DNA of 64,000 bases from Plantago ovata (lineage: Eukaryota > Streptophyta > Magnoliopsida > Lamiales > Plantaginaceae). The translations under genes were made by a program, and so were the position numbers. The DNA lies in NCBI GenBank assembly GCA_028274465.1, contig CM051455.1:115667547-115731546 (forward strand), written 5' to 3'. The notes beneath the pieces were generated by a model. The model saw nothing but the letters and a program-made list of their open reading frames with translations. It made no database searches and was not told the origin of the DNA. Shown here in pieces: positions 23,340 to 33,967 of this stretch. Within the stretch, counting starts at the first letter, position 1. Every line of letters begins with the position of its first letter.

Positions 23340-23870
23340 CATCAGGACCCTAACAGCTCTACTAGGAACAACCGAGTTAGTAACCCGTTGGGAATCCAGT
23401 TAGTAAGAACGTGAATCCCAACGGGTTAGTAAACACAATGAGAATCCCGATGAGTTAGTAACAACGAGAATCCCGACGGGAGTAAGCACACCGGGTTAGT
23501 GAAAATTAAAATTCCAATGGGTTAGTAAGAAACGGAATCCCTACGGGTTAGTAAGAAATGAGAATCTCGACCGGTAGTAAGAACGGGAATCCCAAACGGG
23601 TTAGTCCCAACCGAAATCACAACGGGTTAGTAAGCCAAAGGGAACCTCGATGGGTTACTAAGAATGGGAATCCCAACGGTTTAATAAGCCTAACGGGAAT
23701 CCCAACGGGTTAGTAGCCCAACGGTAATCCCAGCGGGTTAGTAAGCCCAACGAGAATCCGAGCGGGTTAGTAAGCTGAACGGGAGTCCCAGCGGGTTAGT
23801 AAGCCCAACGGAAATTCCAACGGGTTAGTAAGAAACGGACGTCCCAACGGGTTAGTTATAAGAAGCAAAT
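23340..23870. repeat. 28-bp minisatellite, block 1
   Basis: About 18 degenerate units of roughly 26-28 bp. Each combines GGGAATCCC (a near-perfect palindrome), AACGGGTTAGTAAG and CCCAAC. Variation lies mostly in the first part. The AACGGG core is shared with the 18-bp minisatellite elsewhere in the window. Confidence 0.85.
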
Positions 23871-24340
23871 TAGGTGAGTATATGCCATTTCATATGCCAT
23901 CATCTTCTTGAAAGAGTGACACGGGAATCCCGACGGGGTTAGTAAGAACGGGAATTACATTCGAATGCCCGATGATGTTTCGTTCTCTTTTGGTTGAAAC
24001 CGATTTTACAATTGATTTTTTTTTACATTATATAGATATAGTATAATAATTAATTAATCATTGTATATTAGAAAGAAAGGAGCCACATTTATTTTGTAGT
24101 TGTAGTAATTAATTAATCATTGTATATTAGTAATATCTTTGCTACAGTCTCTCTCTTCAAATATGCCCATTTATTTAGTAATTAATGGAAGCACCCTTTT
24201 TATATGGTCAACTGTTAGTATTATTATATTTATATGAAGCGGTAAAAAATGGAGTGCATACGGTGAAAATGGAAGCAACACGTGAGATTCCTCTCTATAA
24301 AGTATAAATTTCATCGTGTAATCAAACATAGTATATATGG
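23871..24340. other. AT-rich spacer between minisatellite blocks
   Basis: AT-rich sequence with a direct repeat (TTAATTAATCATTGTATATTAG at about 24049 and 24108). No gene recognised. Confidence 0.45.
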
Positions 24341-24690
24341 AATCAACGGAATCAACGGAATCCCTACGGGTTAGTAAGAAATGAGAATCTCGACCGGTAG
24401 TAAGAACGGGAATCCTTACGGGTAGTAAGAACAGAAATCTCGACGGGTTAGTAAGAACGGGAATCGCAACGGGTTAGTCCCGACCAAAACCACAACGGGT
24501 TAGTAAGCCAAACGGGTTAGTAAGAATGGGAATCCCAACGGGTTAGTGAGCCCAACGGGAATCCCAACGGGTTAGTAAGCCCGACGGAAATCCTAGCGGG
24601 TTAGTAAGCCTAACGGGAGTCCCGGCGGGTTAGTAAGCCCAACGGGTTAGTAAGAAACGGACGTCCCAACGGGTTAGTTATAAGAAGCAA
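24341..24690. repeat. 28-bp minisatellite, block 2
   Basis: A second run of about 12 units of the same 28-bp family. It starts with the same ATGAGAATCTCGACCGGTAG and ends with the same GGACGTCCCAACGGGTTAG units as block 1, which suggests duplication of a whole block. Confidence 0.82.
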
Positions 24691-25204
24691 ATAAGGAGAT
24701 TTTTTTTTTTTTAAGAATCAGCAAATTAGGTAATGCATACGGTGAAAATGGAAGCAACACGTGAGATTCCTCTCCATAAAGTTGGTCTATCCTAACCACT
24801 GATACCTACATCGACAAAAGTGTAGAGAGGACTGAAATGCATAAACAGAAATCGAGTATATCCCCAATGCAATAGATATGCCTAATGTGTATGCACGGAA
24901 ACCGAGTATATCCTCGTTGCAAATATAATGCACCATACTGTACTCCTATCATTTCTGAATATATACATGGGAACATCGGGTGTATACAATTGTATACAAT
25001 CCCCCTAAAGGGATAAACGGACCAGCCGGGAGCCCCACCCCATCGGGGCGCTAGATCCAGTCGGGCAATCCAAACGGGACACCAATCTGTACGACTAAAA
25101 GGGCCATTCTGTAAAAAATATTGATGTGGTTGGTGTCCCCATATGGTAAAAGTGAAATCGTTGTTATCCATATTTCATTGTATGGGCGTGTATCCATATT
25201 CAAC
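24691..25204. other. Flank of the minisatellites up to the copia LTR
   Basis: Contains a partial ~190-bp unit (24880-24990) and a second copy of the GGGATAAA..ACCAG..GGGAGCCCCACCCCATC segment also seen at 23308-23340. Short CCAAACGGG-type units lie near 25070. No gene. Confidence 0.45.
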
Positions 25205-25209
25205 CAAAC

Positions 25210-26833
25210 TGTTGGTCCCTTTAAACAACAAGAAAAGACTAGGGGGGGGGGGGTGAATAGTCTTTTCAAACTTTCGTCGTTTAAAACTTTCTCAGCAAGT
25301 ACTTATTACTTTTCAGTAATGAGTTTGTGGATACTTAACTTTCTCAGCAAGCGTAAGTTACTTTACAGTAGCTTGGTTTGCTGATACTTAAAATCAGAGA
25401 GCGGAAGTCTTTGAAACAATAAGTGCTCTTTCAGCAAGTAAAGGGTTTCAGCAAGTGAAGTGAGTGACTGTGTACAAACAGATATAATTTGCTAAAAGCT
25501 AAATGCAGTAAGTAAATCACACAAACACTTTTATAGTGGTATCTGAGAGTGGCGTAATCTCTCAACTAATCCACTTCGTCCTTTCTAGGACTGAATCCAC
25601 TAAGATATTATTGAGGTTCCTTACAATCTCCTATCTAAAGCGATTCAACAGAAACCAAAGCACACTTGCTTTGTCTCCAACCTAAACTAGAGAACTCAAC
25701 CTTGTTCTCCACCAAACTTGGTACTTTTAATCAGCAAAACTATGCTTGATTAAGTTCCCCCTGAATATCACGCCTGAAAGGGTGTATTTTCAGTTAGAGA
25801 GTTTTGAGGTGAGATAACTTAATTATAACTTATTCAGTTACAACAAGTAATCTAAGAAACACAACTTGGAATACTTTGCAGTAAACAAGTTTGATTGTTT
25901 CTGGTGTCAAGACTTGTTCTTGTTCGAAAGAAAGAACACTTAACTAATTTCTTAGCCGAGTTTGTTCTACTTCTTCACAAGTAGCTTTTTCAAGCTTTAA
26001 GTCTTGGAACGGATCAATGGCAGTAAGAGTGTTTGAAGGTTTGTGAGTTTTTAAGCACAAGTGAGAGTTTGATCACGTTGTTGACACACTTCAACTCTTT
26101 GCCGCATGACCTCTATTTATAGTAAAAGTAAGGAGCCGTTTGAATTTTAAATCCTAAGGCTTTTGATCCTTAACATGTCACTATCTTGCTTTTGTACTTT
26201 CAGCAGCGACTTTGTTTGTCTTCTAGTCTTCATGTCCTTCGCGTGCATGCTTTGCATTAAATGCACATTTGAATAGAATTCAAACAGTAACATTGGAGCG
26301 CAAATTCTCGTACATTCAGCAAGAGGTCACATATGTTTATCAGCAAGTGGTCAGTCTCAGTTTCAGCAAGCACAACCTACTCTGTCTTTCAGATTTTCAC
26401 TTATGCAATACTGTTGCTGAAAACTCCACTTTCTGAGCAACACGTGCCTTACCAGTCTTCAGCAATCTTCAAGTCTTCAAGTCTTCAGATCTTCAAAAGT
26501 CTTCAAGATTCTGAGCGGTTTCTTATTTGCTTCATAATTTGTTTGTCAAAAACAAAATATATCTTCTGCAAATGCTTTAATAGGTTATTTTCTTTTCAGA
26601 AAATAAGATACATTAAAGCTAAGCATCAATAAGATATTTTCTTTTCAGAAAATAAAATACATCATACGCAAAAGAAATAACTTATCTAACACCTAACTAA
26701 GTCATCAACAAACGTTCATCTTTTACAATGTCCTTAAAATTCTAAATTCCTATGGACCTTAAGAGTACTAGTTTCTGGACTTTCCTTAATTTAGCATGGT
26801 TAATTGCTCATCAAAATTACAAGTTTCCTAACA
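25210..26833 (-). repeat. 3' LTR of a Sirevirus-like copia element
   Basis: 1624 bp on the minus strand, starting (element sense) TGTTAGGAAACTTG and ending GGGACCAACA. It contains a TATA box (CTATAAATAGAGG near 26110) and a long C/G tract near 25250. It is the same family as 44505-46175 and 53288-55026. A polypurine tract lies just inside (26834-26849), which marks it as the 3' LTR. Bases 25205-25209 (CAAAC) would be the target duplication; the partner is not in the window. Confidence 0.9.
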
Positions 26834-26849
26834 AATTTCCCCCTTTTTG
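26834..26849 (-). promoter_or_regulatory. Polypurine tract of the copia element
   Basis: Element-sense AAAAAGGGGGAAATT abuts the LTR. A similar AAGGGGGAA occurs after pol at 60535, as is known for Sireviruses with repeated PPTs. Confidence 0.6.
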
Positions 26850-27190
26850 ATGTTAGCAATCCATGGCTAAATTAATTGTTACCCTTTTAGAGGTTTCTGA
26901 TGTTGAAAAAATCAGTTGATTAATGCAAGCATACTTGAATAAATAAACAGTAAGCATAAGTAAGTTGCATAATCAAAAACCAATAAGAGTCAAAAGATTT
27001 CATTGCTGATAGTTATCATTCAGAAGTTTACAAGAAAGCATAGATAACACAGGATCAGCAAGCAAAAACTTTATCAAAAACTATTGCAGGGACTTAAGCT
27101 CTTTCAGAGGATTTTCTCAAAATCTCTCTTACACTCTTCTCAGCAAGTGCAGTGAATTCAACACAATCCTTCTCGTAGTTTTCCAGAAGC

Positions 27191-30100
27191 CTACGGACTT
27201 GTAGTTGAAGAATTCTTGCAGGCAGTATGATGATGCTTTTCAGCATTCATTTCCATGTAATTAATTACCCACAAATGCATGCCCCAATTGCTGGCATGGA
27301 GAAGCTGTGTATCTGAAATGCTTTTCGGATGAATCTTTCTTAACCAGAGAAGATCTTCTTCTTGATCCTTAGCAGTGAGATAGAAGTACTCATAAGGAAT
27401 CAATCCAAGTTTCTTCTTAGGTTTCTTTGTTACCGGGTCAGCGTAGTAAGCAATGCCAGGAGGTTTGATTAGATTTGGTTCTTGCTTGTATGTCTTACCA
27501 ATGGCAACTCTTCTTACATAGACCTCTAGATTCAACCATTTCCCAGCAACATTTCTTGGGAGGGATTCTTCCCTTCGATTTCTTTGGACCTTGAGTTCAA
27601 TCCATTTGAACATTTGATTCAAAATGGTTGTAGGAAAGAACTCATTTACCAGCAAGTCTTCCAGCTTTAAAATCCAGCAACCATGAATGTTTCTGATTAC
27701 ATTCTGAGTGGTTTTCTCATTGCTGGTCTTTGTATATTCGATGCCGGAGCCAATAGCAATGCTGGCCAGCCTTTTCTCTTCCTGTCTTTGCCTTCTTCTT
27801 CTTGTTTTAGCATTGTCTTGATCTCTTGCTGAAGAGTCAGACGAGAAATGCCTTGAGTGGCCAGACGGAGTTATGGCTGTTAAGGGTCTAGCTCTTATGG
27901 CTTGAGCTATTGTTTGATTGTCATCATCTTCTTCATCATCTTCATTCAGATTGTGATGACTTTCAGTGTGACAGAAATCTTGAGTTTCAGCAGCGGTTTT
28001 TCTCTTTTTGGTACTTGCTGAATTTAACTCAGATTCTGCTTGTCTTTTAGAACTTTGCTCTTTTTCAGCAAGAGGTTCTAATGGAAGTGGCACATCAACA
28101 GCAGGAGTAGGAGGGGTTTGATTGCTTTTTCTAGTGTTCTTCGTTTCCCCATTAGACATGGATTGCAACATCGGAGTGATGTGCAGAGAATAAAACTCAT
28201 TGCAATTTTCAGCAAGAGTGTTGAGACTGTTATACTTCATGATGATTTCTTGTTGGTCAGAGTTCATTGTTGACAACTCTTTTTGAATATTCATCATGTT
28301 CTCTTCATGTCTTTTCTCTGTTGCGGCCTTCTCATCCATAATATTCTGAGCCTTGACAAGAGCATTCTTTGCAAGCTTGAGCGCCTGACTTACATCTTCT
28401 TCATAGCTCTTGTGATAAAGACTGATGTCTCTCTGAGCTATTGTCAAAGTTGTAGTGCGTCTCAGCACTGTAGCCAATATCTTTCCAATGTCAAGTGGGC
28501 TCTCAGCAAGCAATGCCTCATCTTCAGCTTTGCAGGCATCATGGACTTGCTTTAGTGCTAGAATTCTGGGAGTAAACTCCTCAACTCTTGGGAACAACAC
28601 TAAATGAGGTGTTAAGGAATGAACCTTAATTTCGGAAGCAAACTGATCATCACGCGTCAGCAATTCTGCTCTTAGACCATCGTCTAAATCATTGATGTAA
28701 TCAGGAGGAGGAATCTGAACGACTTTTGGGTCTCGCTTAGATTGTTCATCATCATTTTCTGACAAGTCGTCATCATCCTCAGATTCATCAAGTTGAGCAA
28801 CTTTAGAACCTTTATCAGTAGCTTCACTTCCTTTTTGTTGAGTGGTTGCTGATGGCAACGCTTCAGACTCAACGACTGGAGTTTCACCAGTAGATAGTTG
28901 TTTCAATTGAGTTTGTGGCTCAATTACTGGAGTTTCGCCAGTAGTTAGTTTTAACTGAGTAGTTGCTGAAGGCAACGTTTGAGACTCAATAACTGGAGTT
29001 TCGCCAGTAGTAAGTGGAAGGGATGGAACTTCCTTTGATTTTGGTCTTGAAGATTCACCAATTTCCAGATCATGCGTATGCCTTGCATGGATCACGAGAC
29101 TGTTTTGTAGAGCTCGTTGGTAATCTTCATCTTCTTCATCCTCATCTTCAAGGTTTTCTTCAGTAACCTTGGCATCAGAAACTGGCGTATTCAGTAACTT
29201 TTTCTGGCGTATTCTTCTTCAACATCAGCACCTTGCACATGTGCTTGATTTTCAGCAGTAGCAGGAGGAGGTTGAGATTCTTGCTGAGATTGTTGTTGTT
29301 CAGCTTGCTGATTGTCAGATTGAGTATTTTCAGCAACTGTTAACTTCAATCCACCAGCACCAGGACTTGGACCTTGATTGTCATCATCGTCATCTTTCTT
29401 GTCCTTAGAATCTTTCCCTTCATCATCACTGGGATCAGTGGGAATGTTCTCATCTTCTTCTTCTTCTTCATCATCTGTCAGAATAACTAGCTCAACATGC
29501 TTATACAAAGCAACACTTGTCACTTCCTCTTCCTCAGTTAATTTGTGGGGATCAGCCACCACAGGAACAAAAAGACCTTTGAGCATCACAGCTTGTTCAG
29601 CTGGAGAGGCACTCTTAAATTTGGCCTTCATATTCTCTCTGATTTGAGCAATCAGATTTGAGCTCATTTGCTGAGAATATGTCATTTCTTCAGGAAGGAT
29701 GGAGTGGACAAATGTTTCGAGCTTTAACAGTGAAGATCTCTTTTTCTCATTAGAGAGATGAAGGTGAAGATCTGAGAAGTCCATTCTCCTGTACTTTTGC
29801 CAGTTGCTGACGGACTAGCAACTCTTGACAAAGTTGTCCTCTTGAAGTTCAAGTAAAGTTCTTCAGAACTTACTTGCTGATCTTCAGTGATGAGTACCAT
29901 TTCAGTGGTCTCCTTTGAGCCTGAAAAAGAATTTTATTTAGATCAGGATTGGTTTGGAGAATTGTTTTAGAGTGTAAATCTGAAACATGATTTACCTGCT
30001 GAGAGTCAGCAAGCTCATGTAGTACAATTTCCATTCCATGAGGAGCTTGAGTAGCATCCTCCATTTGTTCATCCTGAAATAAATTATAATTAGACACAAG

Positions 30101-30438
30101 TACTGAGCTGTCAAACTTAGTTTTTATACCAAAATTATTAACTACCTGCTGAGCAGGGAGTGTTGGTTCTGGTGCAGAGGCTTCAGCAACCATCTGACTT
30201 GCATCTTGAGAAGTCTGTAGAGAAAGAATAATTTTAGCAAAAGAACAATTTCAGAATTTGAAGTTTTACTGATGGTTGAATTAACTACCTGCTGAGGAAG
30301 GACAGGTTGTGGCTCAGTCCTTTCAGCATTAACAGTTTCTTCAGCTTCTTGGACTGTTTCTTCAGCAGACTTCTGACTTTGTGCTCTAATGAGAAAGCTG
30401 TGCGGTTTCAGCAATCTACCTTGTCTCTGAATTGACAA
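27191..30438 (-). CDS. Multi-exon accessory (env-like position) protein of the copia element
   Basis: Sense-strand gene in the place where Sireviruses carry an env-like ORF. Introns, all GT-AG, are 30288-30215 (74 bp), 30145-30074 (72), 29995-29921 (75) and 29873-29789 (85). Exons between are 69, 78 and 47 nt, and phases join through KISKRMDFSDLHLHL. The first three donors all have CAGCAG before GTA. The large last exon starts at 29788: MDFSDLHLHLSNEKKR, an acidic Asp/Glu run, Gln-rich stretch, then three TTGETPV(I/V)E(S/P) repeats, a coiled coil, a basic RRRRQRQEEKR segment and a folded C-terminal ~200 residues (NIHGCWILKLEDLL, KWIELKVQRNRREE). A frameshift occurs near 29200 at a short duplication. 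I see no clear transmembrane segment, so an envelope role is not supported. Function unknown. Confidence 0.62.
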
Positions 30439-31376
30439 TTGAGAGAAGCTATCTTGACTTTAAGCTCACTGCTTGTCATGAAGAGATCAATTGACTTGTT
30501 GGATGATTCTTCAATCTCCAACTCCATTGGTTTCGCTTAAATTTCAGTACCAGCTCCGTGGACTTTTCAATTGAAGTCTTGGGTGAACTTGGCGCACAGT
30601 ATTCTCAGCATAAAGAGCAGAGTATTGAATCAATGATTCTTGAGTTTCAGCAACTTCAGTAATGGAACCATTGCTATCCTCAGCAATGGTCCATCAGCAA
30701 GCTGGGTTTCAGCAACTTGATGAGTTGCTTGTTCAGCAACCATCTTTTCAGCAGCTCAGCAAGTGCCGCTTTTGCATATCAGTCACAATGTCGCTTACTG
30801 GTTCCATGGTTTGATCATCCAATTATCTAAATGTATGATATCTGGGACTTGGGCAGGAATTTCATTTCCACTGCCTTGTGGTCTATTCTCAGTAGAGTAT
30901 CAACGTTTAAGTTGATTGTTGAAGGCTTCCGCAAACCTTCAATTTGCTGATATATGTTTCCGTAATTATTTCATCCAACATCTACTGGCAAATGCGTTTC
31001 AGCATTTGTCTGGGAATTGACTGAGGAGTCTTTGGACATTAGGGACTGACTGAGAAGCCAGTGTCTTCTTTCTTTTGTTACTTGTCCGTTTCCTCTTCGG
31101 TATCGGGATTTGCTGATGACGCTGCAGTTGGTAGTGTCATCATCAGGTTCTCTCTTTTTCTTTTTAGATTTCTCCAGTTTCCCAGAGTCATCTATTGTTG
31201 CTTTTCAGCCACACGGTGTTGTACACGTACCTTGTTGATTTTCTACCAGCAGTTTCATTTGGGTTACCACCATCCAAAGCAGTCCTTCATCTCTAAGTGG
31301 ACAATACCCTTGCTGCAGTTGTGTTTCTTGGTTTTCTTTCCAGCAATCTTAGGTACATTCTGCTTGTAGAAAGATT
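30439..31376 (-). pseudogene. Upstream part of the copia accessory gene, degraded at contig end
   Basis: Carries many CAGCAA/TTGCTG motifs and short basic coding-like stretches in different frames (for example KRKRTSNKRKKTLASQS). There is no frame longer than about 70 codons. Likely the N-terminal part of the accessory gene with many indels. Decay towards the gap at 31377 parallels the other contig ends. Confidence 0.4.
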
Positions 31377-31476
31377 NNNNNNNNNNNNNNNNNNNNNNNN
31401 NNNNNNNNNNNNNNNNNNNNNNNNNNNNNNNNNNNNNNNNNNNNNNNNNNNNNNNNNNNNNNNNNNNNNNNNNNNN
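31377..31476. other. Scaffold gap of exactly 100 N
   Basis: One hundred N joining copia sequence (left) to gypsy RNase H (right). There is no biological continuity across it. Confidence 0.99.
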
Positions 31477-33941
31477 GGCCAGTTGAGAATCGGTGAAGAG
31501 ATGTAGCTTCTTCACTTCCAATGATTTTGCCATACGTAGAGCGATGAGGATGGCTCATATTCTGCTGCACACATTGTTGGAGACCGGGAAATAAGAGTAA
31601 CGGCGTACTCTAGTTCAGCCCCTCCGGGACTCTTGAATTATATTCCTATCCCGCCATTTTTTCCTGACGAGGATCCTCAATGAAGAATCCAGACGTCTCC
31701 GTGGTCGACTAGCTCTTTGGGTTTTGAGAGACGGTCTCCGCACCCTTTGGCTCGTCGGTTTTCTCTGTCAGGAACACTTCATGCCTCTTCCTTTGGTTGG
31801 GACATGCCTTAAGCTCTTTTAAAGCATCTTCTAGAGCTTGCATCGGGTTGTTTTGATGGGGATGCTCTTCGACCATCATCATAGACTCTTTGTTGCTGAA
31901 GAGTTTTCCCTCTGAAGTTCCTTTGAGGGATACTCCACGAGGAAGTCGGCTATGACTTGTGCTTTTTGGCTACGGGTGCTTGGTAGTCGATGTCGTACTC
32001 GCTTAGCTCATCGCCCCCTTGCCATTCTTCCGAATTTTCGGGCTTCCGAGGACTTGCTTGAGAGTTGCTTTGTCAAAACACAACCTTGTGAGCCCCAAAG
32101 TAGGGTTTTAGCCTCCTTGCCGTATAAACGAGGGCAAAGGAAGCCTCTCGATATCCATGTACCGCGTTTCAGCCCCGGCAAGTACTTTGCTCAAGTAGTA
32201 GATGGGCAAGTGGTCGTTCCTTGGATTCGCACCAAACCGAGCTGATAGCTTCCCCGTTGCTGCTAGGTACAAATAGAGTACCTCTCCGTCCACGGGCTTT
32301 GACAATAGAGGGGGAGCGAGTAGGTATTCTTTCAGCTTCTCGAAGGCTTCCTCGCACTCCTTGTCCACTCGAAGTGGCTGCTCTTTCTCAATACCTTGAA
32401 AAAAGGTAGATTTTTCTCGGCCGACCTTGAGATGAATCTACTCAATGCAATTGATTTTCCGACCAATTGTTGCACCTCGTTGATGGACTGAGGTTGGGGA
32501 AGGTCGAGGATGGCCTTTATCTTTTCGGGATTTGCTTCTATTCCTCTCTCTGTCACCATGTAACCGAGGAACTTCCCCCCTTTGACTCCAAAGGTACACT
32601 TCGCCGGGTTGAGCTTCATGCCATACTTTCTCAAGATTGAGAAGCACTTTGCCAGGTAACCTACATGTTGCTCCTCGGTCTTGCTCTTGACGAGCATGTC
32701 ATCGACATATACTTCCATTGTTTTACCTAGCTCCTCCTTGAACATCTTGTTGACCAGCCTCTGGTAGGTCGCTCCGGCGTTCTTGAGGCCAAATGGCATC
32801 ACGTTGAAGCAATACACATTGCCGTTAGCGAAGAAGGCGGTTTTAGGCACGTCATCTTTGGCCATTTTGACCTGGTAGAAGCCCTGGTATGCATCCATGA
32901 AACTCAGGAGGGCGCATCCAGCGGTGGAATCGACAAGCTGGTCGATCCGTGGGAGGGGGTATGGATCCTTCGGGCAAAACTTGTTTAGCCTTGTGAAATT
33001 GTTGCACATTCGCCATTTCCCCGGACCTTTCTCCACTAGGACCACGTTGCATACCCAGTCCGAGTATCTCACTTCTTTGATGTGGCCAGCTTTAAGAAGT
33101 CTTTGTACTTCCGCTTCTATGATGGCGTTATCTTCCGCGCTGAAGTCTCTTCGCTTTTCTCTGATGTGGGTGATCGATGGGTCTACGTTCAGACGGTGAA
33201 CGGCGAAACGTGGGTCGATCCCCTTCAGGTCCTCGGTACTCCACGCGAATACATCGTTGTTATCTTTCAAACATTGGATGAGTTTCATCCTGACTTCAGT
33301 GGCCATCTCTGTGCCAATTTTTGTGACCTTGTCGGCACTTCCTTCGACAATTTGGATTTCATCTAGGGCTTCTCTTGCTTCGATTTTGTTTTCCTCAAAG
33401 AACTTCTTCTTTTTGGAAGAGGGTGGGACTGGTGGAATCACTTGATACTCCTCGAGCTCCTTAACAGCTCCTACTAGGGTATCTTCGTCTTTCCTCATGG
33501 TTGCTTTTCTTCGCCTAAGTGACGGACTTGGCTTTTTTGATTTTCTCTTCACTCGCCGAACCGTGTAGAAACGATAAGGTGCATTGTGAACAAGGGGAGT
33601 CTCCTCGGACGATTGTCCGGGGTTGGGTTCTCCAATAGCAACCCTTGAAGTGAACTTGGCAGACAAGGTGTAGCATTCCCATGCTTCTCGTATGTCTCCT
33701 ACTTCTTGTCCGATTCCCAAAGGAGTAGGGAATTTCAGCTTGTTGTGGACCGTGGACACTACGGCTCGGAATTGAGAGAGAGCAGGCCGTCCTAGGACTG
33801 CGAAATAATCAAATGGCATATCGACCACCACAAAAGGAACTTGTTGGGTTACCCTTCTAGGAGCGCTACCCATTGACACTGTGAGGTTGATCATTCCGAG
33901 TGGCATGATAGGTTTCCTCCGAATCCTACCAATGCGCTCCT
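31477..33941 (-). CDS. gypsy pol: protease end, RT, RNase H (5' part)
   Basis: From 33906 to 32332 there is a clean frame of 524 codons. It begins in the protease region (MPFDYFAVLGRPALSQF), then the linker, then RT with KEVRYSDWVCNVVLVEKG, FMDAYQGFYQVKMAK, FGLKNAGATYQRLVNKMF, catalytic YVDDM (near 32702) and FLGYMVTERGIEANPEK. From 32331 to the gap the RNase H and aRNH parts are broken by several indels. The first residues of this frame overlap the end of the gag-protease frame, implying one shift near 33930-33970. RT copies genomic RNA into cDNA in the cytoplasmic particle. Confidence 0.88.
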
Positions 33942-33967
33942 CACTTCTCTGAGCCCTTCCCTCGGGT

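Larger units (their letters stand above)
26850..31376 (-). mobile_element. 3' internal region of a Sirevirus-like copia element
   Basis: Region between pol (missing, beyond the gap) and the 3' LTR. It holds a multi-exon accessory gene (27191-30438) and a degraded contig end. The family assignment rests on the LTR match with 53288-55026 and the shared dense TGCTGAA motif. Confidence 0.75.

Noticed and set aside
27191-29788. Envelope glycoprotein
   Set aside because: No signal peptide or convincing transmembrane helix seen; composition is acidic, Gln-rich and coiled coil. Only the position is env-like.
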